This document shows positions 49,916-60,000 of a stretch of 64,000 nt of DNA, piece by piece; the first letter of the stretch is position 1, and each line of letters opens with the position of its first letter. The notes under the pieces were generated by a model that had not been told where the DNA came from, ran no database searches, and saw only the letters and a program-made list of their open reading frames with translations. This stretch comes from Escherichia coli DSM 30083 = JCM 1649 = ATCC 11775 (GTDB lineage Bacteria > Pseudomonadota > Gammaproteobacteria > Enterobacterales > Enterobacteriaceae), in the NCBI RefSeq assembly GCF_003697165.2, contig NZ_CP033092.2, forward strand, positions 4,030,001 through 4,094,000, given 5' to 3'. A program made the translations under genes and the position numbers.

Positions 49916-51067
49916 ATGTCACTTGTCACCGATCTACCCGCCATTTTCGATCAGTTCTCTGAAGCTCGCCAGAAAGGCTTTCTCACCGTCATGGATCTCA
50001 AGGAGCGCGGCATTCCGCTGGTTGGCACCTACTGCACCTTTATGCCGCAAGAGATCCCGATGGCAGCCGGTGCAGTTGTGGTTTCGCTCTGTTCCACCTC
50101 TGATGAAACCATTGAAGAAGCCGAGAAAGATCTGCCGCGCAACCTCTGCCCGCTGATTAAAAGCAGCTACGGCTTCGGCAAAACCGATAAATGCCCCTAC
50201 TTCTACTTTTCTGATCTGGTGGTCGGTGAAACCACCTGCGACGGCAAAAAGAAAATGTATGAATACATGGCGGAGTTTAAGCCTGTTCATGTGATGCAGT
50301 TACCGAACAGCGTTAAGGACGATGCCTCGCGTGCATTGTGGAAAGCCGAGATGCTGCGCTTGCAAAAAACGGTAGAAGAACGTTTTGGGCACGAAATTAG
50401 CGAAGATGCTCTGCGCGATGCCATTGCGCTGAAAAACCGCGAACGTCGCGCACTGGCTAATTTTTATCATCTTGGGCAGTTAAATCCTCCGGCGCTTAGC
50501 GGCAGCGACATTCTGAAAGTGGTTTACGGCGCAACCTTCCGGTTCGATAAAGAGGCGTTGATCAATGAACTGGATGCAATGACCGCCCGCGTTCGTCAGC
50601 AGTGGGAAGAAGGCCAGCGACTGGACCCGCGTCCGCGCATTTTAATCACCGGCTGCCCGATTGGCGGCGCAGCAGAAAAAGTGGTGCGCGCGATTGAAGA
50701 GAATGGCGGCTGGGTTGTCGGTTATGAAAACTGCACCGGGGCGAAAGCGACCGAGCAATGCGTGGCAGAAACGGGCGATGTCTACGACGCGCTGGCGGAT
50801 AAATATCTGGCGATTGGCTGCTCCTGTGTTTCGCCGAACGATCAGCGCCTGAAAATGCTCAGCCAGATGGTGGAAGAATATCAGGTCGATGGCGTAGTTG
50901 ATGTGATTTTGCAGGCGTGCCATACCTACGCGGTGGAATCGCTGGCGATTAAACGTCATGTGCGCCAGCAGCACAACATTCCTTATATCGCTATTGAAAC
51001 AGACTACTCCACCTCGGATGTCGGGCAGCTCAGCACCCGCGTCGCGGCCTTTATTGAGATGCTGTAA
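49916..51067 (+). CDS. yjiM: 2-hydroxyacyl-CoA dehydratase-like Fe-S protein YjiM
   Basis: The 383-residue protein belongs to the HgdB/HgdC-type dehydratase family (COG1775). Conserved cysteines occur in GTYCTFMPQEIP, FGKTDKCPYFYF, GCPIGG, and DVILQACHTYAVES, consistent with a complex iron-sulfur cluster. Only one dehydratase-type subunit gene is present, so it resembles the double-cubane cluster proteins that act as very low-potential reductases rather than a true two-subunit dehydratase. The start MSLVTDLPAIF at 49916 follows GGAAGGAAAATC. It is nine bases ahead of its activator yjiL. Confidence 0.92.
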   Translation: MSLVTDLPAIFDQFSEARQKGFLTVMDLKERGIPLVGTYCTFMPQEIPMAAGAVVVSLCSTSDETIEEAEKDLPRNLCPLIKSSYGFGKTDKCPYFYFSDLVVGETTCDGKKKMYEYMAEFKPVHVMQLPNSVKDDASRALWKAEMLRLQKTVEERFGHEISEDALRDAIALKNRERRALANFYHLGQLNPPALSGSDILKVVYGATFRFDKEALINELDAMTARVRQQWEEGQRLDPRPRILITGCPIGGAAEKVVRAIEENGGWVVGYENCTGAKATEQCVAETGDVYDALADKYLAIGCSCVSPNDQRLKMLSQMVEEYQVDGVVDVILQACHTYAVESLAIKRHVRQQHNIPYIAIETDYSTSDVGQLSTRVAAFIEML

Positions 51068-51076
51068 GGAGTGGCA

Positions 51077-51840
<764 letters not shown>

Positions 51841-51844
<4 letters not shown>

Positions 51845-52107
51845 AAGAGTTTTTATTTTTATTTCACTCCACGGTCGGCGTCATACAAACCCGTAAGGCG
51901 TTGCAGGCAGCGGGCATGACTTTTCGCGTCAGCGATATTCCCCGTGATTTACGCGGCGGCTGCGGGTTATGCATTTGGCTGACCTGTCCGCCCGGCGAGG
52001 AAATACAATGGGTGATCCCTGGGCAGACCGAAGCGATATATTGCCAGCAGGGCAGCGACTGGCAGTGCGTGGTGCATTACGATTCAGAAGCGTCAACCAG
52101 GCAATAA
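51841..52107 (+). CDS. DUF3343 protein (putative Se/redox-like partner)
   Basis: The 88-residue protein MKEFLFLFHSTVGVIQTRKAL... matches the DUF3343 family: an N-terminal strand with FHSTVGVIQTRKAL, a mid GGCGLCIWL cysteine pair and a C-terminal strand. The start codon overlaps the yjiL stop (ATGA), so it is the third gene of the yjiML unit. DUF3343 proteins often sit beside thiol-, selenium- or iron-sulfur-related genes. I know of no proven role; the two cysteines suggest redox or metal handling. Confidence 0.82.
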
Positions 52108-52248
52108 GACCTTTAAATATAACGCCCGGATATTTGGCTGCACATAATCCTCATGAAGTAAGTTGTATTAAATATCTCGCCTGCCGTGAAATATTTCCCA
52201 TCCACAAAATGAGCGATTTTTGATAGCACCTTGCTATTGCGCGTCTAA

Positions 52249-52268
52249 AATACAATATACATTGTATT
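52249..52268. promoter_or_regulatory. AATACAAT palindrome before the effector gene
   Basis: AATACAAT-ATAC-ATTGTATT is a perfect eight-base inverted repeat in AT-rich DNA, about 150 bp before the effector start. It is a candidate operator, or part of the junction of the acquired segment. Confidence 0.5.
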
Positions 52269-52312
52269 ATACTTAAACCCATAATTATACATAGAGCAAT
52301 AAAATGATTACC

Positions 52313-52369
52313 GGGTGTGGTAATGATAAAGATAAGTTTCAGTGTGAAGCTTATCTTTACCCACACCCC
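52313..52369. repeat. Large inverted repeat before the effector gene
   Basis: TAAAGATAAG (52327-52336) pairs with CTTATCTTTA (52350-52359) around a 13-base loop, and GGGTGTGG (52313) continues the pairing with CCACACCC (52361-52368), leaving a six-base bulge on one side. The hairpin ends 50 bp before the start. It could terminate yjiML transcripts or structure the effector leader; the tail is only TGATTATTTT. Confidence 0.7.
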
Positions 52370-52418
52370 CTGATTATTTTAGATTTAGAAGAACATTTCA
52401 CAATTCAAGGATAAAAAT

Positions 52419-54512
52419 ATGGGCTCCCTAAACATATACCAAGATATTCTCCCAACACTCAACATGTATTCAGGACTGAAACCTTGCTATAACAAAAACA
52501 ACCAATCATCTGATGATATTAACTCGGAAATTGAAACCATACAAAAACAAATTAATTATGATATAAATCATTTGAATGATGGTTTGATTAAGCGTGTATT
52601 GAATCTTTTTATTCACCTTATTTCTAATCCCGACAATCTCGAATTAACCTTAAATCGTTATTCATCAACAACAGAACAAATCATCGCCAAAACCAAAAGA
52701 AATGGTTTACATGAGTTTGAAATTGACGATCTAAAAATAATATTTAATCGACAAGATGATAATGAAAGCGTATTAACTGTTAAAGATAAAGATCTAAGTC
52801 ATCATTGCAATGTTAAAACCGAGCAACTGCAGCAGTTTATTAAAATAATGGAACAAAAAGCGCAACTACCAATCTATATTGACAAGAACAATTTGAAAGA
52901 GAATATTTTCTCTGTTTTGCACAATGACCCACAACACGTAGATAAAGATCAACACCTTCCCTGTGAAAAGTTTTTAAAACATGCCTGCAAAAGTTCAAAT
53001 TCATTTGAAGTGAAATTAGATGCCACTCATCAATATCGACATCTGAATAACTTCATGATTGCTTTTGACCCATTAGAAAATCAATTAACCATACGGGATA
53101 ACAATAACGAGACTGAAACTTTCTCGTTCACAAACCTACAATGGGAAAATGTGCTGCAATACTACAAAGAAAACCAGCAGCAGCCAAATATAGCAGGATC
53201 ACGAAATCTCACGGATAATAGAGATAAAATTAAAAATACAATATCCACCTCTGAAATTATTGAGTGCGCCTCTCCTGAAATAAGAAGTAGCGTCCTGAAC
53301 GATCTTTATAGCATTGCTAATTTCCTCCCGGACAATAATCTGAAACCAAATGAGAGCTGGAAAAGATTTTGTCATACATGCGAGCGCTTTTACGATGCTC
53401 AGAAGAGTATCACTGGAGATAAGAGTGAACGTCTTACGCGAAAAGTCTCTATCTCTGATGCAGGAATTACAATGACCTTCAAGATAGGTGATGTTGTCAT
53501 CAATACTATTAGCACTGCTATTCCTAAAGATGAATCGGGTCAATGGTGTATAGAAGGGTTGAATTTAGCGGGAATGGATTTAACCGGCATAGACTTGTCT
53601 AAAATGGTTCTAAGGAATGTCAATTTTAATGGCAGCATTCTTAGAAATGCCAAGTTCTCCGGTACGATCTGTGAAGGCGTGGATTTTACCGATTGTGATC
53701 TGCGTAATGCAGAATTCGAAAATGCCTCATTAGAAAAAATCGATTTTCGTAAAGCTCGTCACTTGCTTAATATAAATTTTACAAATGCAAATCTACGGAA
53801 CAGTAACTTCAGCGGAAAAGTTCTCACTGGCGTTAATTTTACTGGAAGTGACCTTAGTAACGCTTATCTTGCACACATAGATTTCACAAAAGTGATTTTC
53901 TTTCCGTCATTAATTATTGGAGCGGTATTTGATTATTCCAATCTATCAGAGAAAAATCTTTCAGACAAAGATCTTACTAATATTAGCTGCATGTATACCA
54001 ATTTTACTAACGCTAATTTAACAAAATGCAAACTCTTAAATACAAACTTTTCGGCTGCAAAATTGGACAATACTAATTTTACTGGTACAGAAGGTTCTAA
54101 TATTCTATTTAACCATGCATGGTTGTTCAATACGATATTTATAGATACGATTTTTAAAAATGCCTGTTTTTTCAATGCCAAAGTGAATAATGTTTCTCTT
54201 AAGAATGCATATCTTTACAATGATAATATCAATAAAAAAGCCAATGACAGTGCCGAGAAACAAGCTAGTGACAGTATCGAGAAACAAGCCAGTGACAGTA
54301 TCGAGAAACAAGCCAGTGACAGTACCGATAAACAAGCCAGTGACAGTATCGAGAAACAAGCCAATGACAGTACCGATAAACAAGCCAAGAACAGTACCGA
54401 GCAACAGGACAGTACCAGTTTTAATGAAGCCCGTTTAAAGAAAGAAGTGAATAGCAGTTTTTCCATTCCGGGTTTAACGTCTTATCAGCCAACTTATATA
54501 GTTGAAGAATAG
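52419..54512 (+). CDS. espX6: EspX-type pentapeptide-repeat effector
   Basis: The 697-residue protein starts after AAGGATAAAAAT. The N-terminal ~380 residues are polar and match no domain I recognise; the first 30 are rich in Ser, Asn and Tyr with no Sec signal, as for type III secreted proteins. Residues about 386-603 are pentapeptide repeats of the A(N/D)LXX kind (LAGMDLTGIDLSKMVLRNVN..., FTNANLTKCKLL), which fold as a right-handed beta helix. Residues about 606-661 are seven copies of an octapeptide near KQASDSIE. Pentapeptide-repeat EspX proteins are E. coli type III effectors; one (EspX6) lies between yjiK and yjiL in O157, which is why I use that symbol. The gene is far AT-richer than its neighbours, a sign of transfer. 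No secretion apparatus is in the window, so its delivery is unproven. Confidence 0.7.
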   Translation: MGSLNIYQDILPTLNMYSGLKPCYNKNNQSSDDINSEIETIQKQINYDINHLNDGLIKRVLNLFIHLISNPDNLELTLNRYSSTTEQIIAKTKRNGLHEFEIDDLKIIFNRQDDNESVLTVKDKDLSHHCNVKTEQLQQFIKIMEQKAQLPIYIDKNNLKENIFSVLHNDPQHVDKDQHLPCEKFLKHACKSSNSFEVKLDATHQYRHLNNFMIAFDPLENQLTIRDNNNETETFSFTNLQWENVLQYYKENQQQPNIAGSRNLTDNRDKIKNTISTSEIIECASPEIRSSVLNDLYSIANFLPDNNLKPNESWKRFCHTCERFYDAQKSITGDKSERLTRKVSISDAGITMTFKIGDVVINTISTAIPKDESGQWCIEGLNLAGMDLTGIDLSKMVLRNVNFNGSILRNAKFSGTICEGVDFTDCDLRNAEFENASLEKIDFRKARHLLNINFTNANLRNSNFSGKVLTGVNFTGSDLSNAYLAHIDFTKVIFFPSLIIGAVFDYSNLSEKNLSDKDLTNISCMYTNFTNANLTKCKLLNTNFSAAKLDNTNFTGTEGSNILFNHAWLFNTIFIDTIFKNACFFNAKVNNVSLKNAYLYNDNINKKANDSAEKQASDSIEKQASDSIEKQASDSTDKQASDSIEKQANDSTDKQAKNSTEQQDSTSFNEARLKKEVNSSFSIPGLTSYQPTYIVEE
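54234..54401 (+). repeat. Seven-copy 24-bp coding tandem repeat
   Basis: Seven 24-bp units near AAACAAGCCAGTGACAGTAT(CGAG) follow one another in frame, encoding K-Q-A-S/N-D-S-x-E/D. Inner copies are almost identical and alternate IE and TD endings; the outer copies are more diverged. Gain or loss of a unit keeps the frame. Confidence 0.93.
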
Positions 54513-54564
54513 TTCAATAATCATCCAAACAGAGTGGGTATGGCAGAGGATATAAATTGCTAAC

Positions 54565-54598
54565 CGCCTCATCTATCATTCATGGATGAGGCGCATTT
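54565..54598 (+). terminator. Hairpin after the effector gene
   Basis: CGCCTCATC/GATGAGGCG form a nine-pair stem with an 11-base loop, 53 bp past the stop, followed by CATTTATC. A likely terminator that separates it from yjiK. Confidence 0.65.
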
Positions 54599-54768
54599 AT
54601 CAGTCGATGTAAGCTGAAAATGTTCTGCCATCCAGAGACAACCGCCGCCCCCCTGCGGCGTTTACTATTTCATCGCCCGCGTTAAGAATTCATTAAGCTT
54701 CATCCGTATACTCCTTATCTGTCGCACTGAATTTGACGAGAAAAAAAGCAATAATAAGGAACAACAAG

Positions 54769-55608
54769 TTGAAAAAGCGCATCACCTTTATCGTTTTTCT
54801 TTGCGCCATCGTGGCGGTGAGCCTGTTTTTTGTGCAATCCTGCGTCCGTAAAAGCCAGCATGTCGCAGGGTTTCAGAATTATCAGGCCACTATCGATGGT
54901 AAAGAGATTACAGGAGTAACTAAAAATATCTCCTCACTGACCTGGTCTGCGCAGAGCAATACCTTGTTTAGCACTATCAACAAACCTGCAACCATCGTTG
55001 AAATGACGACCGAGGGTGACCTGATCCGCACCATTCCGCTCGATTTTGTTAAGGATCTCGAGACGATTGAATACATTGGTGATAATAAATTTGTCATCAG
55101 TGATGAACGTGACTACGCCATTTATGTGATTTCACTTAACGCTGAGTCGGAAGTAAGCATCCTCAAAAAAATTAAAATCCCATTGCAGGAAACACCAACT
55201 AACTGTGGCTTTGAAGGGCTGGCTTACTCCTCTCAGGACCATACCTTCTGGTTTTTTAAAGAGAAAAATCCGATAGAGGTCTACAAAGTAACCGGGCTAT
55301 TGCGTAGCGATGAGTTGCATATCAGCAAAGATAAAGCGTTGCAGCGTCAGTTTACTTTGGATGATGTTTCTGGCGCGGAATTTAACCCACAGAAAAATAC
55401 GTTGCTGGTGTTGTCACATGAGTCACGCGCCCTGCAGGAAGTGACCGTGACAGGTGACGTGATCGGCGAAATGTCGTTAACCAAAGGCAAGTATGGCCTT
55501 TCACACAACATCAAGCAGGCGGAAGGGATAGCGATGGATGACAGCGGCAACATTTATATCGTTGGCGAACCGAATCTTTTTTATCGCTTTACGTCGACAA
55601 AATCATGA
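54769..55608 (+). CDS. yjiK: SdiA-regulated-family protein YjiK
   Basis: The ~279-residue protein has one N-terminal hydrophobic segment ([25 protein letters not shown]) that anchors it or acts as a lipoprotein-like signal; the following domain is a beta-propeller of the SdiA-regulated/esterase-like kind (PF06977), with [21 protein letters not shown] and [10 protein letters not shown] and [20 protein letters not shown] blades. I chose TTG 54769 with AAGGA nine bases upstream; TTG 54733 would add 12 residues with no ribosome-binding site. Function is unknown. It is the core gene right of the inserted effector. Confidence 0.85.
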   Translation: MKKRITFIVFLCAIVAVSLFFVQSCVRKSQHVAGFQNYQATIDGKEITGVTKNISSLTWSAQSNTLFSTINKPATIVEMTTEGDLIRTIPLDFVKDLETIEYIGDNKFVISDERDYAIYVISLNAESEVSILKKIKIPLQETPTNCGFEGLAYSSQDHTFWFFKEKNPIEVYKVTGLLRSDELHISKDKALQRQFTLDDVSGAEFNPQKNTLLVLSHESRALQEVTVTGDVIGEMSLTKGKYGLSHNIKQAEGIAMDDSGNIYIVGEPNLFYRFTSTKS

Positions 55609-55678
55609 TAACAGTCTGGCAGGTTCTCCTTTTTTGTTATTAACTTGTTAACTCAAAATAATACAAACCAGGCAGAAC

Positions 55679-56857
55679 ATGAATTCGACATCGCATCCCG
55701 TAGAACGTTTTTCTTTCAGCACCGCGTTATTCGGGATGCTGGTTCTGACCTTAGGTATGGGTTTAGGCCGCTTTCTCTATACGCCGATGCTGCCAGTCAT
55801 GCTGGCGGAAGGCGAATTTTCCTTTAGCGAACTCTCATGGATCGCCACTGGTAACTATGCCGGGTATCTGGCGGGGAGCCTGCTGTTTTCATTCGGCGCG
55901 TTTCATTTACCCTCACGCCTGCGCCCGTTCCTGTTAGCTTCCGCCCTCGCAACCGGATTATTAATCCTCGCGATGGCGTGGCTACCGCCGTTTTTTCTGG
56001 TTTTCATCATTCGCTTTCTGGCGGGAGTCGCCAGCGCCGGGATGTTGATTTTCGGCTCAACGCTCATCATGCAACATACCCGCCATCCCTTTGTCCTTGC
56101 GGCGCTATTTTCTGGTGTTGGCGTCGGCATCGCTCTGGGCAATGAATATGTGCTGGCAGGCCTGCATTTTGCCCTCTCTTCACAAACGTTGTGGCAAGGT
56201 GCCGGAGCACTTTCTGCCATTATATTGCTTGCTCTGGCGCTGCTCATCCCGTCGAATAAACACATTATCGCGCCAGCGCCATTGGCAAAAATCGCGCAAC
56301 AACCCATGAGCTGGTGGTTACTGGCGATTTTGTATGGTCTGGCGGGTTTTGGTTATATCATCGTCGCCACCTACCTGCCGCTCATGGCGAAAGACGCGGG
56401 CCAGCCTGTGCTGACGGCTCATCTTTGGACACTGGTTGGCTTGTCGATTGTCCCAGGTTGTTTTGGCTGGCTGTGGGCAGCCAAACGGTGGGGAGCATTA
56501 CCTTGCCTGACCGCGAATTTGCTGGTGCAGGCGATCTGCGTGCTGTTAACCCTCGCCAGCAGCTCTCCTTTATTACTCATCATCAGCAGTATTGGTTTTG
56601 GCGGCACCTTTATGGGGACGACCTCGCTGGTGATGACCATCGCCCGCCAGCTTAGCGTGCCGGGAAATCTTAACCTTTTGGGCTTTGTGACACTCATTTA
56701 TGGTATCGGGCAAATTCTTGGCCCGGCGCTGACCAGTATGCTCGGCAACGGAACGTCGGCCCTCGCCAGTGCCACGCTCTGCGGCGCAGCGGCGCTATTT
56801 ATCGCAGCATTAATCTGCGGGATGCAAATATTCAAATTGCATACGAATTATTCTTAA
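55679..56857 (+). CDS. yjiJ: Major facilitator transporter YjiJ
   Basis: The 392-residue protein has about twelve membrane segments and belongs to the YbfB/YjiJ family of the major facilitator superfamily ([16 protein letters not shown] is the family's first-segment signature). The substrate is unknown. It follows yjiK by 70 bp on the same strand. Confidence 0.93.
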   Translation: MNSTSHPVERFSFSTALFGMLVLTLGMGLGRFLYTPMLPVMLAEGEFSFSELSWIATGNYAGYLAGSLLFSFGAFHLPSRLRPFLLASALATGLLILAMAWLPPFFLVFIIRFLAGVASAGMLIFGSTLIMQHTRHPFVLAALFSGVGVGIALGNEYVLAGLHFALSSQTLWQGAGALSAIILLALALLIPSNKHIIAPAPLAKIAQQPMSWWLLAILYGLAGFGYIIVATYLPLMAKDAGQPVLTAHLWTLVGLSIVPGCFGWLWAAKRWGALPCLTANLLVQAICVLLTLASSSPLLLIISSIGFGGTFMGTTSLVMTIARQLSVPGNLNLLGFVTLIYGIGQILGPALTSMLGNGTSALASATLCGAAALFIAALICGMQIFKLHTNYS

Positions 56858-57067
56858 GTAATTTAACGAATTTAACTTTTCAGTACATCACGTAAAATAA
56901 TTAAAACATCCTTTTTCTTTGGAGGTACTCAGCCACCGCCGTTATTGTTCCTGGTTTAGCAATTCCACGGCCAATTCATTATTTCTGGTCACATTATAGT
57001 CAGGATCGTTTTATATCTCCGTGCTAGAAAAAACAAGTTTAATTCTGTTTTTTCACGGAAGGTCACT
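56858..57067. other. Adhesin upstream region
   Basis: About 210 bp, AT-rich, between yjiJ and the adhesin gene. A GGAGGT at 56922-56927 is not followed by a usable start. CACGGAAGGTCACT just before 57068 gives the adhesin ribosome-binding site. No clear operator was found. Confidence 0.45.
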
Positions 57068-60000
57068 ATGTCTTCAACAAATGCGCATCAAATAAAAAAT
57101 AATGATCAAAACTCTTTATGTGGTCTGGGTGACAAAATACGCCGCCTGACCGCCGGAGTTTGTTTATTTACACAAATTTTTTTCCCCGTCATGGCGACGG
57201 CACAAAATGTGGTACATGCTAAACCTCAGACGACAGTTTCATCTGCCCCCCCTCTAATAGAAAATAATACTGTGCCTTACACGCTTGGTGCGCTGGAATC
57301 AGCGCAAAGCGTTGCTGATCGATTCGGTATTTCACTGGAGGAGCTTCGTCGTCTTAATCAGTTCCGTACTTTTGCTCGCGGCTTTGATAACGTGCGCCAG
57401 GGTGAAGAGCTGGATGTTCCGGCAACAACCTTGCAGAAAAGTCATGAGCAACAAAATGCCGTACCGCCTGCGAATGGCGAAAACACGCTGGAGAATCAAA
57501 TAGCCAGCACTTCGCAGCGAGTTGGCACCCTGCTTTCACAAGATATGAATAGTGAGCAGGCCAGCGGCATGGCGCGTGGTTGGGCGTCTTCAGAAGCCTC
57601 AGGCGCGATGACTGATTGGTTAAATAACTTTGGCACTGCGAAAATCTCTCTGGGTGTGGATGAAGATTTCAGCCTGAAAAATTCGCAATTCGACTTCCTG
57701 CATCCGTGGTATGACACACCTGATTATCTGCTCTTCAGCCAGCATACCCTTCACCGAACAGACGATCGTACCCAGATCAACACCGGTTTGGGCTGGCGTC
57801 ATTTCACCCCCAGCTGGATGTCAGGCATCAACCTGTTTTTTGACCACGACCTGAGCCGCTATCACTCCCGCGCGGGTCTTGGCGCAGAATACTGGCGTGA
57901 TTATCTGAAGTTGAGCAGCAACGCTTATATCGGCCTGACTGGCTGGCGTAGCGCACCGGAATTGGATAATGACTACGAAGCCCGCCCGGCCAACGGCTGG
58001 GATTTACGCGCGGAAGGCTGGTTACCAGCCTGGCCACAACTGGGTGGAAAACTGGTCTATGAACAATACTATGGTGATGAAGTGGCGCTGTTTGACAAGA
58101 ATGATCGCCAAAGTAATCCCCATGCTATTACCGCGGGCCTCAACTATACCCCCTTCCCGCTTCTGACTCTCAGTGCGGAACAGCGTCAGGGAAAACAAGG
58201 TGAAAATGACACACGTTTTGCCGTTGATCTAACCTGGCAACCCAGCAGTTCAATGCAGAAACAGCTTAACCCGGACGAAGTGGCCGGACGGCGCAGTCTG
58301 GCCGGTAGTCGTTATGACCTGATTGATCGCAACAACAACATCGTTCTGGAATATCGCAAGAAAGAGCTGATTCGCCTGAGTCTGCTGGATCCGGTGAAAG
58401 GAAAGTCTGGAGAAATAAAACCGCTGGTTTCCTCGCTACAGACCAAATATGCCCTGAAAGGCTATAACATCGAAGCCGCTGCGCTGGAAGCTGCCGGAGG
58501 TAAAGTCAGCACGTCTGGAAAAGATATCACGGTTACGCTGCCAGGTTATCGCTTCACTAACACTCCAGAAACCGATAATACATGGTCGATAGACGTTACC
58601 GCCGAGGATGTAAAAGGGAACCTGTCACGGCATGAACAAAGCATGGTCGTCATTCAGGCTCCGACATTAAGCCAGAAAGATTCTCTGTTATCCGTTAATC
58701 CGCTAACCGTAGCTGCAGATAAAAAATCGACGACCACATTGACCGTTACTGCGCACGATTCCGACGGAACTCCGGTGCCGGGGCTGGCGCTGCAAACCCG
58801 CAGTGAAGGCGTTCAGGATATCACCCTGTCTGACTGGACAGATAACGGTGATGGTAGTTACACACAGATGCTGACCGCCGGAACGACATCAGGTTCAGTA
58901 ACACTGACGCCGCAAATTAACGGTGAGAGTGCGGTAAAAGAATCCATTGTCGTTAATATCGTCCCTGTTGTCTCATCCCGCGACCATTCATCAATAACAA
59001 TAGATAACGTATCGTATTATGCCGGAGACGACATCAAGGTTAGGGTGGAACTGAAAGACGACAGCAATCAACCGGTTGCATATCAAAAAGAGGAATTGGT
59101 AAAAGCCGTTACTGTCGAAAACAGCAAACCTGGCGCCACGATTGTCTGGCACGAAGAGCAGCCTGGCGTTTATACCGCGAATTATCCGGCCCATAAGCAA
59201 GGGACAGCACTAAGGGCACAACTTAGCCTTCACAACTGGAATGCTCCACTGCAATCGCATATTTATAACATTGAGGCAAACCAGAATAAGGCTCGCGTCG
59301 CCACATTATCAGCGACGAATAATGACGTTTACGCCGATAAAAAGACATTTAATACCCTCACGATCAACATCACTGATGAGAGTGATAATCCCCTGACAAA
59401 TCATCAGGTCACCTTTAAGAATGAAAAAGGAAGCGCGGAGTTTGTCGAACCGCCGCAGCAAAATACGGATGCATATGGTGTTGCCACAATCAACATGGTA
59501 AGTCAGGTTGCGGAAGAAAATACGATTAGCGCCACGCTGCCAAATGGTTTCTCACAACGGATAATTGCGAAATTCGTTAGCGATTCGAGTACGCCAAAAT
59601 TCAAACAACTGGTTGCCGATCCAGATACCATTATTGCTGGCAACAGCCAGGGCAGTACTCTGACCGCCACCGTCACAGACTTTCATAACAACCCATTAAA
59701 AGATATGAAAGTGAATTTTGTGGCACCTGGTGGTTCGCAACTGGACAACACGACCGCCACAACAGACCAGTCCGGTATTGTGCGAGTGCACCTGACCAGT
59801 TCAAAAGCTGGTAGCTATTCCGTCGATGCCTCGCTTGAGGCGGATAAAAATATTCACCAGTCGGTCACGATCACCGTGGTCCCAAACAGGGAACAATCGG
59901 TAATGACCTTAAATGCCGGGTCAGGCAGTGCGATCGCTAACAATACAAATACCGTTATCCTGACAGCCAGTGTGAAAGATGTTTATGGACACCCGTTGCC

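Noticed and set aside
54215..54466. Minus-strand frame with leucine/serine-rich repeats
   Set aside because: It is the reverse reading of the 24-bp repeat tract in the effector gene; a 24-bp unit keeps all frames open.
52419..54512. Pentapeptide protein as a Qnr-type gyrase protector
   Set aside because: Qnr proteins are about 215 residues of nearly pure repeats. This protein is 697 residues with a long unrelated N-terminus and a repeat tail.
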